Assembly: GCA_033032865.1 (NCBI GenBank)
Contig: JAWHQI010000148.1
Location: forward strand, 4,545,501 to 4,609,500
Source of the DNA: Dactylorhiza incarnata
Taxonomy: Eukaryota > Streptophyta > Magnoliopsida > Asparagales > Orchidaceae
Reading direction: 5' to 3'
Length of the DNA stretch: 64,000 nucleotides
Part shown: in pieces, positions 1 through 11,300 of the stretch
Layout: every line of letters begins with the position of its first letter
Position numbering within the stretch: the first letter of the stretch is position 1
Translations under genes and position numbers: made by a program
The notes under the pieces: generated by a model
The model's input: the letters and a program-made list of their open reading frames with translations, nothing else
The model's database searches: none
Told to the model about the DNA's origin: nothing

Positions 1-1249
1 ACTTTAGTTCTTTTATTATATATTCTATAAGCCTTACTAGTTGAAGAGTAACTAATAAAAATTCCCTCATCGCATTTTTCATCAAATTTTTCTAGTGTAT
101 CTTTAGTGTTTAAAATGAAACATTTACAACCAAACACATGAAAATAAGATACATTAGGTTTTCTTTTAAAGTAAAGCTCATAAGGTGTCAATTTTAAAAC
201 AAGACGAAGCATGACACGATTAATGATATAACATGAAGTATTAACTGCTTCGGCCCAAAATGATTTAGGCAACCCATATTCACACAGCATAGTGCGTGCT
301 AGCTCTTGAAGGGTTCTATTTTTTCTCTCCACTACACCATTTTATTGTGGGGTGCGAGGAGCGGAAAATTCATGTTTAATTCCTAAATCATCACAAAAAG
401 AAGAAAATCTATCATTTTCAAATTCTCCTCCATGATCCGAACGTATGCATTTAATCTTTAAATCAAGTTCATTTTGAATACGAATGCATAGTTTAGTAAA
501 TTCAAGGAATGCATCGGATTTGGAAGATAGAAATAATGTCCAACAAAATCTAGAGAAATCATCAATTATTACAAACGTATATTTTCTACCTCCTAGACTA
601 GAAGTGTTGACCGGTCCAAATAAATCCATATGAATTAATTGAAGAGGTCTAGTGGTAGAAATTACATTTTGCTCTTAAAAGAATTTTTTGAAAATTTTCC
701 TTTTTGGCAAGGCGTACAAAGAGAAGATAAATTTCCATTAAGCATAGGTAATCCCTTAATTAATTTATCTTTTGATAATTTCAAAATAAGCTTGGTGCTA
801 GAATGACCAAGGCGCCTATGCCAAAGTTCTAATTCTTCATTTTTAGAAATAAAACATTTTAAAGAAGAATTTGAAAGATCATTAAAAGTAATCATATAAA
901 CATTATGCATCCTAGGTGCGGTGAGTACGACATCATTTGTTTTAGAATTTATAATTTTACAAAGATTTGTAGATGATTCAAATAATACATTTAAACTCTT
1001 ATCACATAATTGACTAATTGAAATTAGATTATGTTTTAAACCATCTACATATAAAACATTTGAAATTGAGAAAGAATCGTTACCCACTGTACCGATGCCC
1101 ATGATCCTTCCTTTACCGTTGTCACCAAATGTCACCATCCCTCCTTTCTTCATCTCAAGGCTAAGGAACTTTGTTTTGTTTCCCGTCATGTGTTTGGAGC
1201 ATCCCGAGTCCAAATACCACACATCCTTTTTGTCCTTAGCCTGCCAACA
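1..1249 (-). pseudogene. pol: copia-A pol: protease/GAG-pre-integrase and integrase core
   Basis: The segment near 1222 reads WYLDSGCSKHMTGNK, the aspartic protease signature (DSG) of Sireviruses. It is followed by the GAG-pre-integrase zinc region (LELWHRRLGH, then LCTPCQKGKF) near 690-830. Integrase follows in another frame, with MDLFGPV near 629, IDDFSRFCW and IRSDHGGEFEN, giving the D and D of the DDE triad; the ending PRTPQ leads into the glutamate segment, which continues toward position 1 in a broken frame. The reading frame changes between about 662 and 629 and a stop lies upstream of the protease signature. The enzymes would cleave Gag-Pol and insert cDNA; this copy cannot make them in one piece. 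Confidence 0.85.
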
Positions 1250-3189
1250 TACTTAAAAAGGAGATGAGAGTAAAGATCCGGATACCCAAGAGGTTCCTCC
1301 CATAGAATAGGTGGAAACCTTAGGCACCCAGATTTGCTTTATAGCACTGCGACCCTTTTTCTTACAAGAGTTTGAGGTGTGTCCAAATAAATGATATTTG
1401 GCACACGCTATAAAAGGGGATGAGACCCTTTTTGAAGTTTTGGGTAAGCTCTTGCTAGAATATGAGTTAACATTTAAGTTTTTAAAATCATTATTACCAG
1501 AATTAATTTTTCTGGAATTATGGCTAACGCCGGCGTTAGGAGTTAACGCCTAGCGATAGCTTCTAGAACTATATCCAAGGCCTGATTTGTCATTACCATG
1601 GCATTGGTTGGCCAAGATCATGTCCAGAGATCTTTGTCCAACTCTGAATTTTTTAATAGCCAAATTTAAATCAAGAATACGGGCTTTGAGAGCGGTGTTT
1701 TCCGTTACCAACATAACACACCGATTCGCAAAACTCTTCTTCCCATCCTCTATTTGAGAAAGAGAGATTTTTAAAGTTCTTTCCAAATCCCCATTCTCCT
1801 TAGTAAGAAGTTCAATAGTGGAGTGGGATTTAGAAAGAGCTTCTTCAAGTTCTTTCACTCTTGCCAAGGAGTGATTGCACTCTTGGCAAGATACCTTTTC
1901 TTTCCCCAATTGTTTAGATAATTTTTTATTTTCCTTTAACAAAAGTTTATTTTCAGAATTTAGAAGATCAATATCTTTTAAACTTTTATCAAAAAATTTG
2001 CATGTTTGTAAATATTCAATATATAAATCATCATAAGAAGTAGGGAGAGTTACCTCAGTGTCGCTTTGGACACTGCATTCATCTTCAGATATCTTATTAC
2101 TCTTTCCCATTAGGCACATGTCTGCCTCTTCTTCATCACTAGTGGATGAGCCGCTTGAATCCTCAGAGGAGGAGTCATCCCATGTAGCCGCCTTTAGGAC
2201 CTTCTTCTCATTTCCCTTGTGCCCTTTTTCTTTACGCTCTTTCAGATATTTTGGGCACTTGCTTCGAATATGTCCGGTCTTTCTACAATGGTAGCACTCT
2301 GGTGGTGGTCGTTCATCATCGTCCTCATCGCTACCTCTCTCTTTCTTTGATGAAGATCCCTTTTTGATGAAATATTTCTGGAAGGTGTTTATCCTTTCCG
2401 GATTCTTCATGAACCTTTTGAACTTCTTCACAAAAAGGCTCCCCTCGTCCTCTTCATCATCATCTTCATTTGCCTCCTTCTTTGACTTTAAGGCCAAACT
2501 CTTCTTCTTTGGCTCCAAGTTGTACTCTTGTTATTGAATTTTGAGTTCAACCTCATGGGTCTTGAGGTTCCCAATAAGGCTCTCAATTTGGAGCTTCTTT
2601 AAGTCGTGCTACTCCGAGATAGCCGTCACCTTTGGATTGAACTTTGGAGGGAGAGACCTTAGAATTTTTCTCACCAAGTCGCCGTTGGAGAACACCTTTC
2701 CAAGCACTTTTGAGTCGTTGACGATTTTGGTGAACCTTGTGTACATAGAATCCACGTCTTCATCCGTCTCCATCCGAAATTTCTCATACTCGGATTCAAG
2801 TTGGAAGAGCTTTGAATCCTTCACCTGCGAAGTGCCTTCATGAGTAATTTCTAAAAGATTCCAAATATCATAAGCTGTTTCGCAAGCACAAGTTCTATTA
2901 AATTCCGTTCTATCCAAAGCACAAAATAACGCATTCATTGCTTTAGCGTTATTCTTACATCTCAACTTATCATTGTCATCCCATCTATCTCTAGGTTTTT
3001 CCATAGTGACTTCTCCAACAACAAATGTTGGTGGAGAATAACTTTGTTCTACCATACCCCAAACGTCATTATCTAAAGCAGTTAAAAAAAACGCATTCTA
3101 GTTTTCCAATAATTATAATCAGTTTCAGTAAATAGTGGAGGTCTACTTATCCCTTGACCCTCCAAAAAAGCATGATTGTGATGCGCCAT
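1250..3189 (-). pseudogene. gag: copia-A gag (nucleocapsid, UBN2-type)
   Basis: The natural start is the ATG at 3189 (protein MAHHNHAFLEGQGIS), 32 bp from the primer site. A frameshift near 3070 separates this from the UBN2-type Gag body (3055-2609, with WDDNDKLRCKNNAKAMNALF and AYDIWNLLEITHEG). After in-frame stops, a lysine- and acid-rich segment carries the zinc knuckle CYHCRKTGHIRSKC near 2290-2250, then a long coiled-coil-like region (about 2000-1650). Between 1549 and 1250 a second knuckle-like motif appears (CAKYHLFGHTSNSC, with the second Cys replaced). Copia-B has the same order with CANCLKFGHSSSSC. Gag would package element RNA in cytoplasmic particles; this copy is broken. Confidence 0.85.
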
Positions 3190-3220
3190 TATTCCCGGTT
3201 GTGAGACTGTTTTGGAATAA

Positions 3221-3237
3221 CCCCCTTTGATACCAAG
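3221..3237 (-). other. Primer binding site of copia-A
   Basis: Read on the minus strand this is CTTGGTATCAAAGGG, directly inside the LTR end. It resembles the initiator-Met-tRNA primer site (TGGTATCAGAGC) of copia-B with changes after TATCA. Confidence 0.75.
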
Positions 3238-4007
3238 TGTTGGATCTGATGGTGCCCTTAGAGGGGGGGTGAATAAGGGGTTTACTGTTTTTAAGATAAA
3301 CTGACAGATTTTATGAAACAGAAAACTTTTTAGCACTTTTGCTAATGCCTGGCGTTGACTAGTTAACGTCTGACATTATCCCTCCAGAAAATATTTTGGC
3401 AGAAATAAACAAAGTGATTTTTACTTGCACAATCTCAAATGAAATACAAATCCAGAAAATAGATATACTGAAAAGGAATTTTATATATCACAAAATGATT
3501 ACAAGGATAATTTTTCAATAACACTTGAAATTGAGGCGACAAGTTGAAAATCTCTTTTTAGTTTCTTCACCGGTCCTTCTCCCAAGGACCGGTTGGCTAT
3601 AGCCTATCTATCCCCAGATAAGGCCTCTAGCCACCCCCTAGATCTACCCTTGACCTAGTCGCCATGCACAAGGCGGTGAATTACCCCCTAAGCCGCACAA
3701 GGACTTAGTCGCCACACGCAAGGTGGCGAATTCACTACGGTTACAAGTAAATGAAAAGATAAAGATACAAATCAGAATAAAAGACTCCCTATATTGAAGA
3801 GCGCTGAAGGAGATGTTGAAGACACGCTTTGATCATCATCGGAGTTGAAGCGAGCGTCCTTCTTCAAATTGACCATTGCAAATCTCCTTCTCACTCTTGT
3901 TCCTCAATGGTGGTGTTGGGAGTTCTCTCTGAATTCGGGGATGAAATGCTCTCTCAGAAGATTGGAGTGAAGGCTTGAAGGCATCTCAATGAACAACGAA
4001 ATCAGGT

Positions 4008-4020
4008 CTTTTTAAATAGA
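4008..4020 (-). promoter_or_regulatory. TATA-like box of copia-A LTR
   Basis: Minus strand TCTATTTAAAAAG, on the transcription-start side of the motif array. Inferred from sequence and position only. Confidence 0.5.
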
Positions 4021-4126
4021 CACGGGAGCTAACGCCTAACGTTAGTGTTAACGCCATTGTTAAGCATCGTGTCCGGCAGTTGCTGAAGTCGTGCAAAAAG
4101 ACGAGACCATGACAGAACAAATTTTT

Positions 4127-4420
4127 GTCGAACGGAACTGATTTCGTCGAACTCCCCTTCGTCGAACGCACCCTTCGTCGAACGGAAAAACCGCCACCAT
4201 CAGGATCGTGCAAACCGCCAGGACCGTGACAAAACAAACTTTCGTCGAACGGAACAATTTCGTCGAACGGAAACACTTTCGTCGAACAGAGCTTCAAATT
4301 TGTCGAACGCAAATTCTCGTTCGTCGAACGCAGCCTGTCAAGTGCAAATTCGTCGAGCGCAGGAACTTTCGTGGAACGGAGTTCCTCGTTCGTCGAACGC
4401 AGGTTCCATTCGTCGAACGC
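4127..4420 (-). repeat. Array of about 13 GTCGAACG motifs in the copia-A U3
   Basis: By eye there are about 13 copies of (T)TCGTCGAACG or one-base variants in under 300 bp, separated by 10-40 bp of unrelated sequence. Spacing is irregular, so this is not a simple tandem satellite. Each unit contains a short dyad around TCGA. Confidence 0.85.
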
Positions 4421-4642
4421 AGCTTCCTTCTCAATGGTTTTCTTCTCAATGGAAGTTAACGCGGGGCGTTAACAGCTAACGCGGGGTGTTAGCTCTCTTT
4501 CCAGAGAATCCTCAGCAAACAGCATCCTGTATATAGGGTTATTTAAAAATAGTACTTGCACACTTATAAACACAAGCAAGATCAAATACATAGTGTGATT
4601 TGTTATTCTCAAACTAAGAGATGTGGAACACAAGCTCCAACA

Positions 4643-5105
4643 CAAGGTGCCCTTAAGGGTCTATTTATAGATTTTCTAGTTTTGGACTGCAAATAGCGTG
4701 AATCCGTCTTTTGGTTTTACTAATCGCACCCCAAATTGGTCTGCTAACAGCGTAACTCCGCTGTTCTGAAGGGCTATTGGCAGCCCACAAGGGGTATCTA
4801 GGTAATTTTTCCCCCCAAAGTCTTCTGGGCAAGTGGTCCTTGAAGGCACCACTCGCCAGGCTCCCTGTTCATTATTATTCGTCGGGCGAATGATTTATGG
4901 GGGTCGTCACTTGCCATGCGTTCGACTCACTTGATGAGCGAGACCTAGGGCGCTCTCGCCTATCTGTCATGATGCCTATGCGAGTGGTCTGCGAGTGCGT
5001 CCTCACTCGCCCGCAGGCCTCTTGAACTCCTTATTCCGCTCCTTGCCTTGCCTCCTGGCCCCCTGGGGCCCCTTGGACCCACTCGGCGAATACGGGGTTG
5101 TACAC
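4643..5105 (-). repeat. Partial 3' LTR of the Tat element
   Basis: Aligns along its length with 47719-48184. It ends inward with TGTACA and carries the TATA box CTATAAATAG on the minus strand (4661-4670). The remainder lies beyond copia-A, off-window. A purine-rich tract (minus AAAGAGCGGGGATTG, about 5107-5121) abuts the LTR as expected for the polypurine tract that primes plus-strand DNA. Confidence 0.9.
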
Positions 5106-5220
5106 AATCCCCGCTCTTTGCGAGCGATTACTGCGCTCGGAAAGAAAAGTCCAACCCCTAGTATTCGGCGAGTGCTTTGCTGACCTGGAGTGAATCTTCT
5201 TGGTGGGGCCCTCCGTTTAG

Positions 5221-5230
5221 CTATAAATAT
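5221..5230 (+). promoter_or_regulatory. TATA box for antisense gene 1
   Basis: CTATAAATAT on the plus strand, about 75 bp before the ATG at 5303 and inside the Tat internal region, opposite to the direction of gag-pol. Position and sequence suit a plant core promoter. Function is inferred. Confidence 0.6.
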
Positions 5231-5302
5231 GGCCCAAGCTGTTATCTTCGGCTTGCCATCTTCTAATCACTATTCCTCATTTTCTCCCTCGGAGCACTCG
5301 CC

Positions 5303-8300
5303 ATGACGTTCATGAAGCCGACGCCACGGCCACTTTCAGAGGGAATGATGGCTCGTCTCGCCGCTGCGCAGGGAGGGACCGCTCCCAAGACCACTCGCTA
5401 CGCCCCCTGGCTCTCGTCAGCAAGAGACCACTCCAAGCCCTACCGGCTGAAGAAGGCCAAGATGGTCCGGCGGTACCGGGGGGAGAGGGAGTCGGCGTCT
5501 GAAACTCCTCCCCTTTCGGACATTCCTCCTGTCAACACCAACGAGGTAACGCGATACATCTCGCTTTCGAGGTTGATTATGATAACGCGACTGACCTCCG
5601 CCTCTCTGACCATTCACAGGATCTGTCGACGACCGAGGGTGACCCCGGGCTCGAACAGGCGAATGCTGTCGTTCCCCCTCCTTCCCTCGAGAATGCCGCT
5701 CCGACCCAGGAGCCTGCCCTTCTCGTCACTTCTGGCGGAGTCCTGTCCTCGCTTGGTGAGCATTTTGTTGCCCTCTCGCTTACTTTTTTCTCTTCTCGCG
5801 ATTCTTCTGACTCAGGTTCTCGCAGCCCCTACCTTCGGGACCACGGGGTTGCCCCTACCTTCGGGACCACAGGGCTGCTGATGGCGCAAATCTCACACAC
5901 CGCTATAGGCGGTAGCTCGACTGCGACACGAAACGACAGTGTACCGATCGTTCAAGTAATATAAAACGAGGAGTAAATCCCCGAGTATCGAATCTCTCAA
6001 GGAACACAGTAAGGTGGAGTTAGGTTTCGAGGAAGGACTTGAGATCGAAGTCCTAGGTCGGAGTTGCAATGGATGGTTGGTTTGGTTTGCGAATAATAAA
6101 ATAAAAGATTACAACTACTCCTATGCAATGCCGCTATGCAATGCTTCGCTTGGCGGGATGGGGACTAGGCAGGCCTTGAGCGCGCTGCGTCGCAAGGGCG
6201 GATGGACGAGTAGGCAAACGGATCGAACTATGCAGGCCTTGAGCGCGCTGCTTCGATAGGCGGGATGGAATACACGGGCCGCTATGCCACGCTTCGCTAG
6301 GCGGATGGAAGAGCAGGCATACGGATGAGGGTCGCAAGCACCTCGTCGACAAGCACGCCACTAGCAATTGCTAGTGCGGCACCGGGCATGGTGGAGGAGT
6401 GGAAAATGGATGGGGGCGCACCTCATTAACACATATGAACTAAATAATTCCATAAACATGAAATAAACAATAATACACATAGTTCATAGCATTCATCATC
6501 TAAATATAGAGATTACAAACACTACAACCACACAAGTAGAAGAAAAAGGCAAGAGAGACGACCGAATCCGGAGTCTCGTTGTAGATTCACGGTAGGAATC
6601 GTTGGGTTGTCAATCCACGTCCTAGCTCGGTCCCAACTGCGTCCGGGGTAGAGGAGGGCTGTCACACCTCCCAATGGACCCGTCTTCTCCAGCGCTTTAC
6701 CATCCGGCCACGTCTAATGCGAAGAACTCCTTGCTTGGCGATGAAGATGCGTGGAATCTCCTCCTTGAAGCTCTTGGATGATGGAGGAGGCCTAGGGGGG
6801 CGGAGAACCAGCGGAAAAGGGCGAAACGGCGGAGTCGGGCAGAAAAACGGCGAGCGATCCAACCTAATTCGCGAGCAGGGCATTTTATAGGCGCTGGAAT
6901 AAACAGTGCGCACGGTCAGTGGCGCACGACCAGTGGTCGTGCGCACTATCATCCTGTGATCGTGCGCCTGCCTGGACGGAGCCTGCAGGAAAAGCAATTT
7001 ATAAAATATAATGTTCGCACGACCAGTGGCGCACGACCGGTGGTCGTGCGCACTATCATCGGTGGTCGTGCGCACTGGTCAAGACAGAACTCATAAAATT
7101 AATGATAAGTGCGCACGAACAGTGGCGCACGACCGGTGGTCGTGCGCACTATCGTAGATGGTCGTGCGCACTGCACCAAACAGAACTCATGAAAAAAGGG
7201 TTAAGTGCACACGATCAGTGGCGCACGACCAGTGGTCGTGCGCAATAGAACCGGTGATCGTGCGCAGTGTTCCTGTGTAGAATTGCACCGGGAACACCTG
7301 CACGACTCCTAATCCAGCTCAACCACGAATCCAGCCACTGAAAGTGGCACCTAACAGTACATGAAAACTACTAATGAAGATAAGCATGAAATCACACCAA
7401 AATGGGCCTAGAGGTGCACCTAGCATGGAATATCAAATATAAACATTTACAGGGCTAAAGTGCGGTGAAATGACTGAAAAACGGCCCAGATGAGTCCATA
7501 AAAGTGTATATGATCAGGACTCATCACACCCCCAGACTTACCTGTTTGCGCGTCCCGAGCAAACAAATTCTAAGCGAATGGGGAAAGAAAAGTAGATGGC
7601 TTAAAACTACAATACAGAGTACCATGCGAAGTCGCATGCTCACGTGCATAAGAAGAATAGTAGAGAAGATTTCTGATTATATAAACAGTCTATATATTTC
7701 TAAAAGAGTAAAAGCATATTACAACTACTCAAAATGGTGAACTACGGTGAATCGTTCGGTCCTGCATACGGAGAAAGTAAACTAAGCGCTGAGACGAGCA
7801 TTGCTCAAGATCGGGATGCGGGAAAAACTCCACTGAAATCCATCAGTGTCGGTGACCATAAGCTTGCCCGGTCACATTCTCTCCACGGCACTGGTTTGAC
7901 TCAAATGCGTGAATCAATAGGACTTTAGGTTTTAAATGGGGCTTGGGTTTAGGTGAGGTATACAATGATAAAGACGATGGTTCAAATACTAAACTCAAAT
8001 GAGCAAATGCATAACATTATCCAAGTGGCCACAAAACACGCGGATGCACCACACCCCCAGACTTGGACTTAACAGCATGGGTGCGTGCACCGCCTACTCC
8101 CAAACATAAATCTATACATAAAGATTTTCAATTAAACACTCCTTCTCTTTCCTTTTTTTTAAACTTCTTTTCTTTTTCTCATTTTTTTTCTTTTCTTATC
8201 ATTTTCAGCAAATAAACAAAAGGACACATCCACATCTTCACAAACATATTACCACATCAACAACCCAACTCATGAAAATAATAAACAGCTAAAGCTCAGA

Positions 8301-11300
8301 TTTGGGTGTGCGACTAGGATTGGCTTTTGGGCTTTGGTGAAATAAAAGTGGGGCTGAATCAAAGAACGGGTAGGCACAACTGGGCTAGCGAGGATATAGC
8401 GGTAGGGATAGGCACAAAGGCTCAACCGGGCAAAAATGATGGCCTATATCACATTCACACAATTGACTAACCGTATACCCATGCTTCAAGAATCGCTTGG
8501 GGCAAGTTCTAGCCACCGAGAAAGATTCTCCTTTCTCCCGACTCAAGCAATACGAATCTAGCGATCGTTTACACACATCCCTATGCTACCGTTTGATTCC
8601 ACCGAATTCACCATTTGAGTAGAGTAAACAACATTTACACTAATAAGAAAAATATAAAACCATAAGTATAAAGAAAAGTCTACTCTACACAAATTTCTAT
8701 GCAACCGAGCACTCGACTAGGAGCACTACTAGAGTCAACATTTTACTCTGCTACATAGTCCTAAGCCATCACCTAGACTTTCCCAAATAAGCAGAAGAAT
8801 TAAATTCACAACAGAGCAAGCAAACAGATGTGTACGCGCTCAAGTGGGTGATGTGGTGTGCAATGAAAATAAACAAAACATTTTAAATGAAATCTTCTAG
8901 CATGCAGTGCAATAGTGCACGTGAGCGGGTAAACAAAACTACTCTCCCCCAGACTTAAACTAAACAATCCGCATAATATATGACATGAAAATCAGAAAAG
9001 GCTAGGGGAAGAGAGTACCCAATGCTCAGCAAGTGAGCATACCAGAAGATTGGCGTTTAAACCAAGACTAAGCTGCAGCATCCGCCATCCAGAGAAGATA
9101 CCTGCAGGGGTCAGCTCCGCAAAAACAAAAGACAAAAGAAAACTGAAATGAAAATACTACTAACTAAACATGATTAGATGAAATAAAAATGCAGAAAAGA
9201 AGATAACTACTGGGGTTATTGTCCTCCCAGCACGACTTATTCAAACTTTAAGAGTTCTAGCTAATGGGCCTATGGAAGGAGAAGTGGACAGGTAACTGGC
9301 CTAATATCCGTGTCGGTAGCGGGTACCGATACGGTGATAGAACAGTCACCCCTCTACCTAAATATAGATACATGCTCCTCACAGGTAGAGGGAAGAGAAT
9401 GTAAGAAAAGGAGGAGGCCTGGTCCTCACTCATCTCACAAAATACATCCTTGCCTAGCAAGGTATCGTCAACAACAAGGTGGCAGGAGGAAAAGGCAATG
9501 AGTGGAGCTCCCTCTACGGAGGGAGAATAAACCTCCTCGCATGAGAGGATGCTCGCATCATTGACTTGAGGAAACAGCTCCAAGTCCTCCTGAAGTACCT
9601 GTGAAGATTCAACATGCACAGACTCAGATGAAGGAAGGGGATCAAGAAATAAAAAAGGCGAAGAACATAAATCATCGTCAATCGGGGGAGTGATCCCGGT
9701 CTCACTCCCAGCAGGATCCAAGGGTAGATCACTATCATCATCGTAAATATCATAGCAAGGGGGACTTGAGAACTCAGGAGCCTCAGTGGTGATTTGGACC
9801 TCCTCGTCCCATGAAGAAGTGCAAACCTCCTCATCAGAGAGAGTATCCTCCTCATCCCACCGAGGTGCATCATCGTGTTCAAAGTATTCATTCTCCCCCT
9901 CAGGGAAAATGACATCCTCATCCCACTTTGGAGCACCCTCCGAGTCAGAAGCATCACCCAGCTCCTTTACTTCGATAGGATCATAAAGAATATGTGTAGA
10001 AAAATCTTGCAAAGAAACTGGAGGGACAAAAATATTCGGTTCCTCCGCAAAAAGATCTGCTAAAGCCTCCCCGATGGAAAGAATACTTTCCTCATCATAC
10101 TCAGGTGCATCTAGGAGCTCCCATTCCTCTCCTTGTTGGCTAACAGATGAGTGATCATCATCACTGGGAGTGAAGCCATAAACAGGGAGTGAGGAGTCCG
10201 TGCACGAGACAAGCTCGGGGGTAGAGGGCACAATTGCCTCCATGGGTAAAGAATGAGCGATAGGGACAATGTTGTCCTGAGTGGAGGAGTGGCGGTCAGG
10301 CTTGAAAAGACTAGGACAGTCCTTCAATTCATGACCCTCTCCTCGACACAACAAGCAAACAATGTTCCTACACTGCCTAGCATTCAACTCATTCATTTGG
10401 TCTATATAATAAACCATCTTATCATTAAAGCTAGGCGAAATACCCCATGACGACATTTTCAAAATTCAAAGCAGATAAAAAAAACTGAAATTCTTTGCAA
10501 GGAAATCTACACAACTAGAAAAACTCCTTGAATAAAACTTGCCTAAAACTTTAAAATAGGGGAGGAAGAAATAAAAACAAACAAAAGATAATTAAAAGGC
10601 AAACAAAAATAATAAAGCGGCTATACACACTGGAAGAACTACTATCTCTCGGCTCTCCCACTCAAGAAAACTCACACGACTGTGTTCCCCGGCAACGGCG
10701 CCAAAAACTTGATGGCGCAAATCTCACACACCGCTATAGGCGGTAGCTCGACTGCGACACGAAACGACAGTGTACCGATCGTTCAAGTAATATAAAACGA
10801 GGAGTAAACCCCCGAGTATCGAATCTCTCAAGGAACACAGTAAGGTGGAGTTAGGTTTCGAGGAAGGACTTGAGATCGAAGTCCTAGGTCGGAGTTGCAA
10901 TGGATGGTTGGTTTGGTTTGCGAATAATAAAATAAAAGATTACAACTACTCCTATGCAATGCCGCTATGCAATGCTTCGCTTGGCGGGATGGGGACTAGG
11001 CAGGCCTTGAGCGCGCTGCGTCGCAAGGGCGGATGGACGAGTAGGCAAACGGATCGAACTATGCAGGCCTTGAGCGCACTGCTTCGATAGGCGGGATGGA
11101 ATACACGGGCCGCTATGCCACGCTTCGCTAGGCGGATGGAAGAGCAGGCATACGGATGAGGGTCGCAAGCACCTCGTCGACAAGCACGCCACTAGCAATT
11201 GCTAGTGCGGCACCGGGCATGGTGGAGGAGTGGAAAATGGATGGGGGCGCACCTCATTAACACATATGAACTAAATAATTCCATAAACATGAAATAAACA

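Larger units (their letters stand above)
1..4642 (-). mobile_element. Sirevirus-type Ty1/copia element (copia-A), 5' part
   Basis: Minus-strand copia element cut by the left window edge. From right to left it shows the 5' LTR (3238-4642), a Met-tRNA-type primer site, gag with a CCHC knuckle, the protease and GAG-pre-integrase segment, and integrase. Reverse transcriptase, RNase H and the 3' LTR lie outside the window. Its right edge falls in the left LTR of the Tat element: the sequence after 4642 (CAAGG, then TGCCC) continues the LTR seen intact near 47720, so CAAGG at 4643-4647 is the expected 5-bp target duplication, the other copy being off-window. The proteins match copia-B closely in order and motif, so both belong to one Sirevirus lineage. 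Several frameshifts and stops make it non-autonomous. Confidence 0.9.
3238..4642 (-). repeat. 5' LTR of copia-A
   Basis: About 1.4 kb bounded by TGTTGG and CCAACA (TG...CA). Its inner end has the G-tract and CTCTAAGGGC-type ending seen in the other Sirevirus LTRs here. A TATA-like box (minus CTATTTAAAAAG, 4008-4020) lies beside a dense array of GTCGAACG motifs (4127-4420), which is upstream of it in transcription direction. The gttaacgcc-type motifs near 4030-4050 and 4455-4490 belong to the same U3 region. Confidence 0.9.

Noticed and set aside
6134..7075. Open frames inside the LTRs of the non-autonomous element (also at 10965-11906)
   Set aside because: They span the palindrome array and TATA box, have biased composition and no protein features; the duplicates are just the LTR pair.
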